A stretch of 64,000 nucleotides of DNA from Embleya scabrispora DSM 41855. GTDB lineage: Bacteria > Actinomycetota > Actinomycetes > Streptomycetales > Streptomycetaceae. Within the stretch, counting starts at the first letter, position 1. Each line of letters starts with the position of its first letter. The notes under the pieces are model-generated. The model was not told where the DNA came from and ran no database searches. It saw nothing but the letters and a program-made list of their open reading frames with translations. The stretch is from contig NZ_KB889585.1 of the NCBI RefSeq assembly GCF_000372745.1, forward strand, positions 159,389 to 223,388, in the 5' to 3' direction. Position numbers and translations under genes: made by a program. Positions 26,563 through 35,539 of this stretch are shown piece after piece.

Positions 26563-28277
26563 ACCTTTCTCTCGAACTCGCCGCGAAGTCCAGCAACCGA
26601 GGCTGGACCTTCGCGATGTTCGCCGTGCTGGTCGTGGTGACCCTCGGCATCACCTTCTGGGCCGGCCGCAAGAACCGGACGGCGTCGGACTTCTACGCCG
26701 GTGGCCGTTCGTTCTCCGCCCTCCAGAACGGCATGGCGATCGGCGGCGACTACATGTCGGCCGCGTCCTTCCTCGGCATCGCGGGCATCCTGGCACTGTC
26801 CGGCTACGACGGATTCCTGTACTCCATCGGCTTCCTGGTCGCCTGGCTGGTGGCCCTGCTCCTGGTCGCCGAACCGATGCGCAACTCCGGCCGGTTCACG
26901 ATGGCCGACGTACTGGCGAATCGCATGCGCGAACGCCCGGTACGGATGGCCGCGAGCGTGTCCACGATCGTCGTGTCGATCTTCTACCTGCTGGCCCAGA
27001 TGGTCGGCGCGGCCTCGGTCGTCTCGCTTCTGCTCGACGTCAAGAGCGACACCGCCCAGATCTCGGTCATCGCCGCGGTGGGCGCGCTGATGATCGTGTA
27101 CGTCACCGTGGGCGGGATGAAGGGCACCTCCTGGGTGCAGATCGTCAAGGCCGGGCTGTTGATGGTCGGCGCGTTCGTGATGTGCGTGTGGGTGTTGGCG
27201 AAGTTCCACTTCAATGTCGCCGACCTGCTCGGCACCGCGGCGAGCAAGTCCGGTTCGGGCGAGTCGTTCCTCCAACCCGGGCTCAAGTACGGTGCCACGG
27301 ACGGCTGGTCGAAGATCGACCTGATCTCGCTCGGACTCGCGCTGGTGCTGGGTACGGCCGGCCTCCCGCACATCCTGGTGCGCTTTTACACCGTGCCCAA
27401 CGCCCGCGTCGCGCGCAGGTCGGTGACCTGGGCGATCGGCATCATCGGCGTGTTCTACCTGATGACGCTGATCCTCGGCTTCGGCGCGGCCGCGCTGATC
27501 GGCAGCAAGGAGATCAAGAAGGCCGACCCGACCGGCAACACGGCCGCGACCCGGCTCGCCGAACACCTGGGCGGCGGCGCGGGCACCACCGGCGGCGCGC
27601 TGATGCTCGCCTTCATCGCGGCCGTGGCCTTCGCGACCATCCTGGCCGTGGTGGCCGGCCTGACGCTGGCCTCGTCCTCGTCGTTCGCGCACGACCTGTA
27701 CGCGAACGTGTTCCGCAAGGGCCGCACCACCGACGCCGACGAGGTCAAGGTCGCCCGGATCGCGGCGCTGGTGATCGGCACGGCGGCGATCATCCTGTCG
27801 GTGTTCGCCCGCGAGTTGAACGTGGCGTTCCTGGTCGCGCTCGCGTTCGCCATCGCGGCCTCGGCCAACCTCCCGGCCATCGTGTTCTCGCTGTTCTGGA
27901 AGAACTTCAACACGCGCGGCGCGGTGTTCGGCATCTACGGCGGCCTGGTCACCTCGGTCCTGGTGGTCGCGCTGTCGCCGATCTGCTGGGGCGGGGCCAC
28001 CGACACCAAACCGGCGATCAAGCAGCTCACCGCCAAGCAGGCGGACGACTGCAACGTGTCCAAGGACCGCAAGGACGTGGGCAACGCGACGGCGTTGTTC
28101 AGCTGTACGACGCCGGCACCCATTCCGCTGGAGAATCCGGGGATCATCTCGATCCCGGTCGGCTTCGCGTGTGCCGCGATCGGCGCGATGTCCGCACGCC
28201 GTCGCCGGAGCGACGACGACGACCGCAAGTTCGCCGAGTTGGAGGTCAGGGCACTGACCGGCGCCGGCGCGCACTGA
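26559..28277 (+). CDS. actP: Sodium:solute symporter, acetate/short-chain acid type
   Basis: 572 residues, SSS family with about 13 membrane helices. Typical sites: FYAGGRSFSALQNGMAIGGD with GDYMSAASFLG (first sodium-site helix), then GTAGLPHILVRFYTVPNAR, and ASSSSFAHDLYANVFRKG. This is the ActP subfamily pattern, which imports acetate, propionate, pyruvate or similar acids with sodium. An extracytoplasmic loop with two Cys (DDCNVSKD and LFSCTTP) lies near the C-terminus. It may feed, or recover acids from, the neighbouring acyl-CoA pathway. Substrate is inferred only. Confidence 0.87.
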   Translation: MNLSLELAAKSSNRGWTFAMFAVLVVVTLGITFWAGRKNRTASDFYAGGRSFSALQNGMAIGGDYMSAASFLGIAGILALSGYDGFLYSIGFLVAWLVALLLVAEPMRNSGRFTMADVLANRMRERPVRMAASVSTIVVSIFYLLAQMVGAASVVSLLLDVKSDTAQISVIAAVGALMIVYVTVGGMKGTSWVQIVKAGLLMVGAFVMCVWVLAKFHFNVADLLGTAASKSGSGESFLQPGLKYGATDGWSKIDLISLGLALVLGTAGLPHILVRFYTVPNARVARRSVTWAIGIIGVFYLMTLILGFGAAALIGSKEIKKADPTGNTAATRLAEHLGGGAGTTGGALMLAFIAAVAFATILAVVAGLTLASSSSFAHDLYANVFRKGRTTDADEVKVARIAALVIGTAAIILSVFARELNVAFLVALAFAIAASANLPAIVFSLFWKNFNTRGAVFGIYGGLVTSVLVVALSPICWGGATDTKPAIKQLTAKQADDCNVSKDRKDVGNATALFSCTTPAPIPLENPGIISIPVGFACAAIGAMSARRRRSDDDDRKFAELEVRALTGAGAH

Positions 28278-28293
28278 GCGGGCACGGCAGGCA

Positions 28294-28332
28294 CCGATTC
28301 GGACTCGCGGCCTCGGCCCGGGTCCGAATCGG
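28294..28332. terminator. Bidirectional terminator hairpin
   Basis: An 11-base perfect stem (CCGATTCGGAC with GTCCGAATCGG) around a 17-base loop lies between the convergent symporter and flavin-reductase genes. Confidence 0.7.
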
Positions 28333-28334
28333 CG

Positions 28335-28889
28335 TCACGCGTTGGCGCTGGGGTGGCCGAACCGACCCTTGTAGAACAGCAGCGGAGCACACTCCACCCG
28401 CGGCGCGTCCAGGGCCTGGACCCGGCCGATCACTATCTCGTGGTCGCCGCCGTCGACCACGCTCTCCAGCGTGCAGTCGATCCAGGCGAGTACGTCGTCC
28501 AGCTTCGGCGAACCGGTCGGCGCCGGGCTGTGTGCGACGCCGGCGAACTTGTCCGCGCCGCTGACCGCGAAGCCCCGGCACAGTTGTTCCTGGTCCTCGG
28601 CGAGCACGTTCACGCAGAACCGGCCGCCCGGTCGGATCCGCGGCCAGGTGGTGGACGTCTTCGCCACGAAGAAGGTCACCAGCGGCGGGTCCAGCGAGAG
28701 CGACGCGAACGACTGGCAGGCGAAACCCACCGGGGTGTCGCCGTCGAGCGCGGTGATCACCGTGACGCCGCTGGCGAAGTGACCGAGGACATGCCGGAAC
28801 GTGGCCGCCTCGACGATGCCTTCACCCTCCGGCAGGGCAATGGCCGCGGGATCCGCGGGCTTCGTGCTCGCTGCGTCGATCTGGCCCAT
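28335..28889 (-). CDS. Flavin reductase (HsaB-like)
   Basis: 184 residues, flavin-reductase domain: TFRHVLGHFASGVTVITALD, VGFACQSFASLSLDPPLVTF and the DHEIVIGRVQALD strand. Such enzymes supply reduced flavin to a separate two-component monooxygenase. HsaB does this for HsaA in steroid ring A opening, and the length agrees. No oxygenase gene is visible in this window, so the partner is elsewhere. Start at 28889 follows a GAGGAAG box; an upstream ATG at 28964 has no such box. The 15-bp palindrome at 28989 lies before it. Confidence 0.8.
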   Translation of the reverse strand: MGQIDAASTKPADPAAIALPEGEGIVEAATFRHVLGHFASGVTVITALDGDTPVGFACQSFASLSLDPPLVTFFVAKTSTTWPRIRPGGRFCVNVLAEDQEQLCRGFAVSGADKFAGVAHSPAPTGSPKLDDVLAWIDCTLESVVDGGDHEIVIGRVQALDAPRVECAPLLFYKGRFGHPSANA

Positions 28890-28988
28890 GGTGGACTTCC
28901 TCGCAGGTGTCTTGGGGCGTCGGGTCTGTGACGCTACGTCACCCGTTTTCCTTGCGTCAATCAAAGGAGAGGGGGTCCTTCGTCACAC

Positions 28989-29003
28989 CTGACGACTCGT
29001 CAG
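28989..29003. promoter_or_regulatory. Candidate TetR operator, copy 4
   Basis: CTGACGACTCGTCAG, perfect arms, 100 bases upstream of the leftward flavin-reductase gene. A second inverted repeat GTGACGctaCGTCAC lies about 60 bases closer to the gene (near 28927). Confidence 0.7.
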
Positions 29004-29040
29004 TTGCCTTGTGGCGTAAGGCACAACGCTCGAACAAGGT

Positions 29041-29073
29041 CCGAGCGGCGGGCCGTTGTGCCCCGCCGCTCGG
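29041..29073 (-). terminator. Terminator hairpin after the leftward enoyl-CoA hydratase
   Basis: CCGAGCGGCGGG pairs exactly with CCCGCCGCTCGG around a 9-base loop just past the hydratase stop. Confidence 0.75.
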
Positions 29074-29083
29074 GCGAGTGCGG

Positions 29084-29938
29084 CTACCAGCCGTAGTACT
29101 CCGGCTTGCGGCGCTCCATCAGCGACGCAACCCCCTCGTTCGCGTCGCGCGAGGTCATGTTCAGCTCGACGATCCGCGCCTCCTCGTCGAAGGCCGCCAC
29201 CCGGTCGCTCTCCAGCGAGTGGTTGACCAGCTGCTTGGTGAACGCGTACGCCCGGGTCGGCCCGGTCGCCAGTCGCTCGGCCCACTCCCTGGTCACCGCC
29301 TCCAGCTCGTCGGCGGCGACCACCTTGTTCACGACGCCGATGCGCAGCGCCTCGGCGGCGGGCAGGTCGTCGCCGAAGAACATCAGCTCCTTGGCCTTCT
29401 GCGGGCCGACCAGGCGCGGCAGCAGGTACGCGCTGCCGCCGTCCGGCACCAGGCCGCGCCGGGTGAAGATCTGGATGAAGCGGGCGCTGTCGGCGGCGAT
29501 CACCAGGTCGCACGCGAGCGCGAGGCTCATTCCGTAGCCGGCGGTGGTGCCGTTGATCGCCGCGATCACCGGCTTCTCGCAGTCCAGGACGGCATTGGTC
29601 AGGCGCTGTACGCCGGTCTTCATCATTCGGGTGGCGTAGCCGGTGGGCCGGACCGGGGGCTTGGGCGAGGCGTCGTCGTCGGGCGTCTCGGCGGCGGCCA
29701 GCAGCGACTTCGTGCCGGGGGAGCTGCGCAGGTCCATACCGGTACAGAAGTGCTTTTGGCCTGCGGCGGTGAGGACTACGGCGCGGACCGACTCGGTCGC
29801 GGATGCCTCGGTGAGGAGCTCGATCAGGAGTTCGCGTTGGGCCCAGGTGAGGGAGTTGCTGGCGGCGGGGCGGTTCAGGGTGAGCCAGAGGACACCGTTT
29901 TCGATGCGGTGGAGCAGTTCCTGCTCGGTGGTGGTCAT
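29084..29938 (-). CDS. Enoyl-CoA hydratase/isomerase family protein
   Basis: 284 residues, crotonase fold. GVLWLTLNRPAASNSLTWAQ at the front; oxyanion-hole loops around KHFCTGMDL and INGTTAGYGMSLALACDL; then RFIQIFTRRGLVPDGGSAYL. The Gly-Asp pair at the second loop (PDGG) and Glu pattern differ from strict hydratases, so isomerase or hydrolase activity is possible. A Pro/Ser-rich insert (residues about 73-100) is unusual. It follows the NDP-type CoA synthetase gene in the same direction after a repeat-filled gap, and may share its regulation. Confidence 0.83.
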   Translation of the reverse strand: MTTTEQELLHRIENGVLWLTLNRPAASNSLTWAQRELLIELLTEASATESVRAVVLTAAGQKHFCTGMDLRSSPGTKSLLAAAETPDDDASPKPPVRPTGYATRMMKTGVQRLTNAVLDCEKPVIAAINGTTAGYGMSLALACDLVIAADSARFIQIFTRRGLVPDGGSAYLLPRLVGPQKAKELMFFGDDLPAAEALRIGVVNKVVAADELEAVTREWAERLATGPTRAYAFTKQLVNHSLESDRVAAFDEEARIVELNMTSRDANEGVASLMERRKPEYYGW

Positions 29939-29969
29939 GTGTGCGTGGCTCCTTGGTGGGGTTGGCCGT

Positions 29970-30160
29970 CCTCAAGCGCCGGACGGGCTGTTGGGTGCGT
30001 CCGGCGTTGAGCGTTGGTCGATTCGGGTCGGCCTCAAACGCCGGCCGGGCTGAACGGCGGCCTCGAACGCCGGCCGGGCTGTCGGTTGTCCGGCCGGGCT
30101 GTCGGGTTGCCCGGCCCGGGCCGGAGGGTGCCTCGAACGCCGGGCCGGGGCCGAACCCGC
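29970..30160. repeat. Intergenic GC-rich direct repeats (CCTCAAACGCCGG-type)
   Basis: Four or more copies of a unit like CCTCAAACGCCGGCCGGGCT (variants CCTCAAGCGCCGGACGGGCT, CCTCGAACGCCGGCCGGGCT and CCTCGAACGCCGGGCCGGGG) fill this gap between two leftward genes. Units of this kind are scattered between genes in many streptomycete genomes and can fold into hairpins. A similar unit forms part of the terminator near 35484-35528. Confidence 0.65.
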
Positions 30161-30181
30161 CTGCCCGGCCGGTGACCGGCC

Positions 30182-32380
30182 CTAGCGGGCCACCGCGAGT
30201 GCGTCCAGTGCGACCGTGCCGCCGCCGCGCGGCATCACCATCAGCGGGTTGATGTCCAACTCGGCGAGTTCGTCGCCCAGTTCGAGCGCCATGCGCTGTA
30301 CCCGCATGACCACGTCGACGAGCGCGTCCAGGTCGGCGGGCGGCTGGCCGCGCATGCCCTGGAGGCACTTGAGGCCGCGGAGTTCGCCGAGCATGCGCTT
30401 GACCTCGTACGCGCCGAACGGCGGCACCCCGATCGCGATGTCGTCGAAGACCTCGACGAAGATGCCGCCCAGGCCGACCGAGACGGTCGGACCGAACAGG
30501 TCGTCGTGCGAGATGCCGACCACCATCTCGACGCCGCGATCGACCTGCTGGCACACCAGGACGCCTTCGAGCCGACCCGCACCCGCCTCCTTGGCCGCGT
30601 CGGTGATCTCGCGGTACGCGTCCCGTACCTGGCTCGCCGAGCGCAGGCCCAGCTTGACCAGGCCCAGGTCGCTCTTGTGCGGCAGTTGCGGGCCGCACGC
30701 CTTCATCACCACGGGGTAGCCGATCAGCCCGGCCGCGCGCACCGCGGCGGCGGCCGAGGTGACCAGTTGCTCGCGCGGCACCCGGATCCCGTACGTGCGC
30801 AGCAGTTGCTTCGCCGAGTGCTCGGACAGTGGCTTGCCCGACGAGAGCAGCCGCTTGGCCTTCGCCGCGGCCGGCGACGCGGTGCGCGGGACATCCTCGA
30901 ACGGCGACGAGTACTGGGTACGGAAGCGGTGATAGTCGAAGTACGCCCGCAGCGCCCGCACGCAGTTGCCGAATGTGCGGAAGACCACCACCTTGCTCGA
31001 CTTGAGCAGGATCTCGCGGTAGGCGCTCTCGTCGCCCACCGGCGAGCCCCAGACCACGCAGACCACCTTGTCGCTCGCCTCCGCGGCGTCCACCAGGTCC
31101 TGCGCGAGGCGGTCGCTCATCGGCGGGAACGCGCCGGTGATCGGACACACCAGCACGCCGATCGCGGGGTCGGCCAGGATCGCGTCGATGATCTTGCGGC
31201 CACGCTCGTCGCCGGCCGGGTGGCCGCCGTTGTCCACGGGGTTGGACACGGTCAGGTACGGCGGTATCCACGCGTGCAGCCTCTCCTGCGTGGACCGGTC
31301 CAGCTGAGGCACCGTCAGGCCCTCGGCGGCGGCGAGGTCGGCCATGTGCGCGCCGGTGCCGCCGGAGATCGAGTACACGCAGACCCCCTGCGCGAGTGGG
31401 GTGCTGGTGCGCGCGAACAGCTGGGACGTGTCGATCAGTTCGTCGAGGCCGTCCACCCGGGTGACCCCGTACTGGCGGAACACCGCCGACGCGGTGCGGT
31501 CGCCGCCGGTCAGCTTGCCGGTGTGCGACTGGGCCATCCGTGCGCCGGTCTCGGTCCGCCCGACCTTGACCACCACCACCGGTACGCCCTGCCGGGCCGC
31601 GTGGTCGGCCGCCAGGGCGAAGGTGCGGCCGTCCTTGAACCCCTCGACGTACGCGGCGATCACGCCGACCTCCTCCTGATCGGAGAAGTGCCTCACGAAG
31701 TCCGCGATTTCCAGGTCCGCCTCGTTGCCGACCGGGGCCCAGTGGGACACCCGGATACCGATCTCCTGGGCGGCGAAGACCGGGCGGCCCTGGTGTCCGC
31801 TCTGGGTGATCAGTGCGATGGCGGGGCCTTCGAGGTCGGTGCGGAACTCCTCGAACGCGTTGAGGTTGGTGTTCGGCCCGAGCAGGCGCAGCGAGCCGCC
31901 CGACGTGAGCTGGGCCAGCCGGGCCTGGGCTTCGGCTCCGGCGGCCCCCGCCTCGGCGAAGCCGGACGCGAACACGACCGCGAAACTCACACCCGCGCCC
32001 GCGAGTTGCTCCAGTACCTCGGCCGGATCGCCGACCAGGACGACGGCGAGGTCGACCGGCTCGGGGACGGCCGAAATGTCCGGGTGACACGGTCTGCCGG
32101 CGATGCGCTCGTGCTTGGGGTTGACCGGGAACAACCGCGCGCCCACCCGATCGGCCCACGCGATCAGTTGCGCGGTGATGCGGGCACCGGGTCGGCCCTC
32201 GGTGTCCGAGGCGCCGATCACGGCGACCGTGCGAGGTCGGAAGAAGCGGTCCAGGTCGGCGGGGCGGAGCGCGAGTGGTCGGCCGGTCACGTCGAGTTCG
32301 GCCGACGGATCCGCGTTCACGGTGACGCTGGTTCGAGTGTGCCCCGGGAAGTGGTGTCCTCTGCTGTCGTGAAGCATCAT
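30182..32380 (-). CDS. Acyl-CoA synthetase, NDP-forming (acetate-CoA ligase family)
   Basis: 732 residues. Order of domains: CoA-binding Rossmann domain (residues about 42-165, RPRTVAVIGASDTEGRPG), succinyl-CoA-ligase-like flavodoxin domains (about 175-480, with LITQSGHQGRPVF, where a His follows the usual Gly-Ser/Gly pattern), and an ATP-grasp domain (about 510-730, GYPVVMKACGPQLPHKSDLG). The enzyme makes acyl-CoA from acid, CoA and NTP through a phospho-His. A palindrome operator precedes it, so it probably activates a carboxylic acid of the steroid route or recycles short acids. The ATG is preceded by AAAGGGACG. Confidence 0.85.
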   Translation of the reverse strand: MMLHDSRGHHFPGHTRTSVTVNADPSAELDVTGRPLALRPADLDRFFRPRTVAVIGASDTEGRPGARITAQLIAWADRVGARLFPVNPKHERIAGRPCHPDISAVPEPVDLAVVLVGDPAEVLEQLAGAGVSFAVVFASGFAEAGAAGAEAQARLAQLTSGGSLRLLGPNTNLNAFEEFRTDLEGPAIALITQSGHQGRPVFAAQEIGIRVSHWAPVGNEADLEIADFVRHFSDQEEVGVIAAYVEGFKDGRTFALAADHAARQGVPVVVVKVGRTETGARMAQSHTGKLTGGDRTASAVFRQYGVTRVDGLDELIDTSQLFARTSTPLAQGVCVYSISGGTGAHMADLAAAEGLTVPQLDRSTQERLHAWIPPYLTVSNPVDNGGHPAGDERGRKIIDAILADPAIGVLVCPITGAFPPMSDRLAQDLVDAAEASDKVVCVVWGSPVGDESAYREILLKSSKVVVFRTFGNCVRALRAYFDYHRFRTQYSSPFEDVPRTASPAAAKAKRLLSSGKPLSEHSAKQLLRTYGIRVPREQLVTSAAAAVRAAGLIGYPVVMKACGPQLPHKSDLGLVKLGLRSASQVRDAYREITDAAKEAGAGRLEGVLVCQQVDRGVEMVVGISHDDLFGPTVSVGLGGIFVEVFDDIAIGVPPFGAYEVKRMLGELRGLKCLQGMRGQPPADLDALVDVVMRVQRMALELGDELAELDINPLMVMPRGGGTVALDALAVAR

Positions 32381-32440
32381 CGCGCCCGTCCCTTTTTCGA
32401 TCTTTCGTCGCCGCCAGATCCGATCGACACTGGAATCGAG

Positions 32441-32455
32441 CTGACGGTTAGTCAG
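32441..32455. promoter_or_regulatory. Candidate TetR operator, copy 5
   Basis: CTGACGGTTAGTCAG, perfect arms, 60 bases upstream of the leftward acyl-CoA synthetase gene. Confidence 0.7.
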
Positions 32456-32587
32456 TTAGCTTGCTGATGGGACGTCAGGGCTGTCCACTGTCTCACCGGC
32501 CCGGTCCCGACGCATCTGTCCGATCACCTGGACATTTGCTGACTTGGTCAAACATGTTGCGGATATCTGCTGGTCATCGCGCGGTTA

Positions 32588-34102
32588 CTAAACGTCCCCG
32601 AAAGACTTCTCACGTTCGGTCAAGGATCTGCGGTCCACTTTGTCCATCCCGGTGAGCGGCAACTCGGGCACGATCCGGATCGCTTCGGGGAGCTTGTGTG
32701 CGGACAGTCGCGAGGCCGCGAACTCGCGCAATGCGGCGAGTGACGGCTCGGATGCTGCACGTGACACCACGACCGCGACGCCGATCTCGCCCATCACCCG
32801 ACTGGGTCGAGGGACCACCGCCACCGAGGCCACGTCGGGATGGTCGAGCAACACCGCTTCCACCTCCTGCGGATACACGTTGTATCCGCCGCGGATGTAC
32901 ATCTCCGTCATCCGCCCGGTGATCCGTAGGCAGCCGGCCTCGTCGATCCGGCCGAGGTCGCCGGTGTACAGCCGGCCGTCGCCGTCGAGGGCGGCGCCGG
33001 CTTCGGGGTCGCGCCAGTAGCCCGCCATCACGGCGGGCGAGCGCAGGCAGATCTGCCCCTCCTCGCCGACCGGCAGGACGGTGCCGGTCCGCGGGTGGCG
33101 GATCTCCAACTCGGTGCCCGGTCGGGGACGGCCGACCGTGTGCAGCGCCTCCGAGTCGGGGGCGTCGAACGCGGTGAGGGTGCCCAACCCCCCGGACTCG
33201 GTGGAGGAGTAGCGAATCGAGTAGCCCGCCCCGAATCGGGTCCGGGCCTCGTGCACGAGCGGGGCGGGGGACGGCCCGCCGCCGACGATCAGTCCGCGTA
33301 CGTGGGTGAGGTCGTAGCGGTCGAACTCGGGTCGGCCGAGCAGGAGGGAAACCTGCGCGGCCACGCCGCCGAGGTAGGGGATCTTCTCGCGGGCGACCAG
33401 GCGCAGTGCGTCCTGGGCCCGCCAGCGGCCGAGCAGGTGCAGGGTCGCGCCCATCTTGAGGTAGCCGGCCAGCTTGGTCATGAAGCCGACGTGCGGCAGG
33501 CCGGTGGCGATCAGTTGCGGTCCGCCCTCGCCCCAGCGGTCGCCGGTGTCCATCGCGGTGATCGCGGTGATCTGCCGGGACGTGAACAGGGCGCCCTTGG
33601 GGGTGCCCGTGGTGCCCGAGGTGAACACCACCGTCTCGGGCAGATCCGGGTCCCGATCCCCGGTCACCGGCGGTGCGGGCGGGACCTCGTCGCGCCGAAG
33701 TGCGGCCCAGACGTCGTGCGCGGCCGCGGCCGGCACGCAGCGGATGTGCTCGGGGCCGGCCGGGACGCCCTCGGTCAGTTCCTCGGTGGCCAGCACCAGA
33801 TCCGGCGCGGCGCGGTCCAGGATCGCGGCGCGTTCGGTGGGGGTGTAGCGCGGTCCCACGCCGGTGGTGACCGCGCCGAGCCGGGCCAGCGCGGTGTAGG
33901 CGACCACGTACTCGAGCCCGGACGGGAGCACGAGTGCGACCAGGTGACCGGGGCGGACACCGCGCCGGGCCAGTCCGGCGGCGACCTGATCGGTCACCGC
34001 GTCCAGCCCGCCATAGGTGAACCCGCTTCCGCCGTGCACGAGGGCCCGCCGCTCGGGAAAGCGTCGGGCGGCCTCACGAAGCACCTGGGCGAGAACGGTC
34101 AC
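32588..34102 (-). CDS. AMP-forming acyl-CoA ligase
   Basis: 504 residues, adenylate-forming family. P-loop VVFTSGTTGTPKGALFTSRQ, the RYSSTESGGLGTL substrate motif, YTGDLGRIDEAGCLRITGRM hinge, MYIRGGYNVYPQEVEAVLLD, and a terminal Lys in PLTGMDKVDRRSL. The GTG at 34102 has GAAGGGA upstream. FadD3 occupies this place in the mycobacterial HIP cluster (HIP-CoA ligase), and the length is close. Similarity to FadD3 in detail is not evident, so the symbol is withheld. It diverges from an acyl-CoA dehydrogenase gene across a palindrome. Confidence 0.85.
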   Translation of the reverse strand: MTVLAQVLREAARRFPERRALVHGGSGFTYGGLDAVTDQVAAGLARRGVRPGHLVALVLPSGLEYVVAYTALARLGAVTTGVGPRYTPTERAAILDRAAPDLVLATEELTEGVPAGPEHIRCVPAAAAHDVWAALRRDEVPPAPPVTGDRDPDLPETVVFTSGTTGTPKGALFTSRQITAITAMDTGDRWGEGGPQLIATGLPHVGFMTKLAGYLKMGATLHLLGRWRAQDALRLVAREKIPYLGGVAAQVSLLLGRPEFDRYDLTHVRGLIVGGGPSPAPLVHEARTRFGAGYSIRYSSTESGGLGTLTAFDAPDSEALHTVGRPRPGTELEIRHPRTGTVLPVGEEGQICLRSPAVMAGYWRDPEAGAALDGDGRLYTGDLGRIDEAGCLRITGRMTEMYIRGGYNVYPQEVEAVLLDHPDVASVAVVPRPSRVMGEIGVAVVVSRAASEPSLAALREFAASRLSAHKLPEAIRIVPELPLTGMDKVDRRSLTEREKSFGDV

Positions 34103-34222
34103 AACGGGTCCCTTCGGCCTGCGCGCGAAGTATCGGCGTGGGGGTGGTGTATGCCACACAACACGACACGCCCGGGGTAAGGCGACGTTTCGGGGGTGTG
34201 ACGAAAGCAATGTTCCAAGGGT

Positions 34223-34237
34223 ATGACGGTGTGTCAG
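34223..34237. promoter_or_regulatory. Candidate TetR operator, copy 6
   Basis: ATGACGGTGTGTCAG, one arm change, between the divergent CoA ligase and acyl-CoA dehydrogenase genes. Confidence 0.6.
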
Positions 34238-34341
34238 ATACTGGTGCTCGCGGGCTGCCGGATCGTCAATGGGGCCGACCGGAACTCGGGCCGGGCAACC
34301 GTCCCGACCCGCACGACATGAGTGCCAAGGAGTTGCGGTAC

Positions 34342-35472
34342 GTGGACGTCGAGTTCAGCGATGAGCAGCAGGAGATCCGCAGAGCACTCCGGGACGTGTT
34401 CGACAAACACAGCGACTCGCCCGCCGTCCGGGCCGTGATGGCCACCGAGACGGGTTACGACGCCACGGTGTGGCGGCGCGTGTGCGAACAGACCGGGCTG
34501 GCCGGTCTCGCGATTCCGGAGGAGTACGGCGGGGTCGGTTTCGGCTTCACCGAGTTGGTCGTGGCCCTGGAGGAGATGGGCCGGTCGCTTTTCCCCTCAC
34601 CGTTCCTGGCGTCGTCGGTGCTGACGGCGTACGCGCTCGTGCACGCGGGCGACGAGGGTGCGCGGGCCGACCACCTGCCGGGCATCGCGGCGGGTGACAC
34701 GCTCGGCGCGCTCGCGCTGGCCGAGCCGGGGCACCGGGACGTGCGTGTGGTGGAGACGACCGCGCGGGCCGACGGCGACGGGTGGCGCCTGGACGGCGTC
34801 AAGACGCACGTGATCGACGGCCTGATCGCGGATCTGATCGTGGTGGTGGCACGGGTCAATGGCGACCTCGCGCTGTTCACCGTGGACAAGGACGCCGCCG
34901 GGCTGACCCGGACGGCGCTGCCGACTTTGGACCAGACGCGCAAGCAGGCCCGGCTGACCTTCGCGGACACCCCCGCCAGGCTGCTGGGCACCCCCGGCGC
35001 GGACGCGGCCCTGGAGCGGGTCCTGGCGCTCGCCGAGATCGCGGTGGCCGCGGAGGCGGTCGGCGGCGCGGCACGCTGCCTGGAGGCGACCGTCGAGTAC
35101 ACCAGGGGGCGGGTGCAGTTCGGCCGGCCGATCGGCTCGTTCCAGGCGATCAAGCACCGCTGCGCCGACCTGTACGTCGAGGTCGAGACGGCTCGTTCGG
35201 CGCTGTACTACGCGGCCTGGGCGGCCACCGAGGCGGAGGCGGCGGGACTTGCCACGCCGGGCGAACTGGCGGTGATGGCACCGCTGGCGATGACGACGGC
35301 GACCGCCGCGTACCGGCATGTCGCCGAGGAGATGATCCAACTGCACGGCGGGGTCGGCTTCACCTGGGAGTACGACTGCCACCTGTACCTGAAGCGGGCC
35401 ATAACGTCCGCGCACCTGTTCGGTGACCGGGGCGCGCAGCGCGAGCGCATCGCGGAGTTGGCCGGGATCTAG
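34342..35472 (+). CDS. Acyl-CoA dehydrogenase family protein
   Basis: 376 residues from GTG at 34342, which follows an AAGGAG box and yields VDVEFSDEQQEIRRALRDVF. N-domain LAGLAIPEEYGGVGFGFTEL, middle domain ALALAEPGHRDVRVVETTAR, C-domain VEYTRGRVQFGRPIGSFQAI and MIQLHGGVGFTWEYDCHLYL. The middle domain lacks the full GSD motif seen in catalytic FadE subunits, which suggests a partner subunit of an alpha-beta enzyme or a relaxed FAD site. It diverges from the CoA ligase, and a convergent terminator separates it from the TetR gene. Upstream ATG codons (34138, 34318) lack good ribosome sites. Confidence 0.85.
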   Translation: MDVEFSDEQQEIRRALRDVFDKHSDSPAVRAVMATETGYDATVWRRVCEQTGLAGLAIPEEYGGVGFGFTELVVALEEMGRSLFPSPFLASSVLTAYALVHAGDEGARADHLPGIAAGDTLGALALAEPGHRDVRVVETTARADGDGWRLDGVKTHVIDGLIADLIVVVARVNGDLALFTVDKDAAGLTRTALPTLDQTRKQARLTFADTPARLLGTPGADAALERVLALAEIAVAAEAVGGAARCLEATVEYTRGRVQFGRPIGSFQAIKHRCADLYVEVETARSALYYAAWAATEAEAAGLATPGELAVMAPLAMTTATAAYRHVAEEMIQLHGGVGFTWEYDCHLYLKRAITSAHLFGDRGAQRERIAELAGI

Positions 35473-35483
35473 AAAAGCGTGTC

Positions 35484-35528
35484 CTGGAACGCCGGATGGG
35501 CCGAATATCGGCCCGTCCGGCGTTCCAG
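35484..35528. terminator. Bidirectional terminator, 20-bp stem
   Basis: A 20-base stem (one T opposite G) around an AATAT loop lies between the convergent acyl-CoA dehydrogenase and TetR genes. Its arms contain the CTGGAACGCCGG unit also seen in the repeat block near 30 kb. Confidence 0.85.
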
Positions 35529-35539
35529 GCGGTGTGCCG

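Noticed and set aside
29970-30160. CRISPR array
   Set aside because: The repeats are irregular in spacing and sequence, with no distinct spacers and no cas genes nearby.
28983-32159. Leftward frame of about 1058 codons across the enoyl-CoA hydratase and CoA synthetase
   Set aside because: Arg/Gly/Pro-rich shadow of two well-supported genes in other frames; no domain is recognisable.
32588-34102. Calling the AMP-forming ligase fadD3
   Set aside because: Place and length fit, but no specific sequence features of FadD3 could be recognised by eye.
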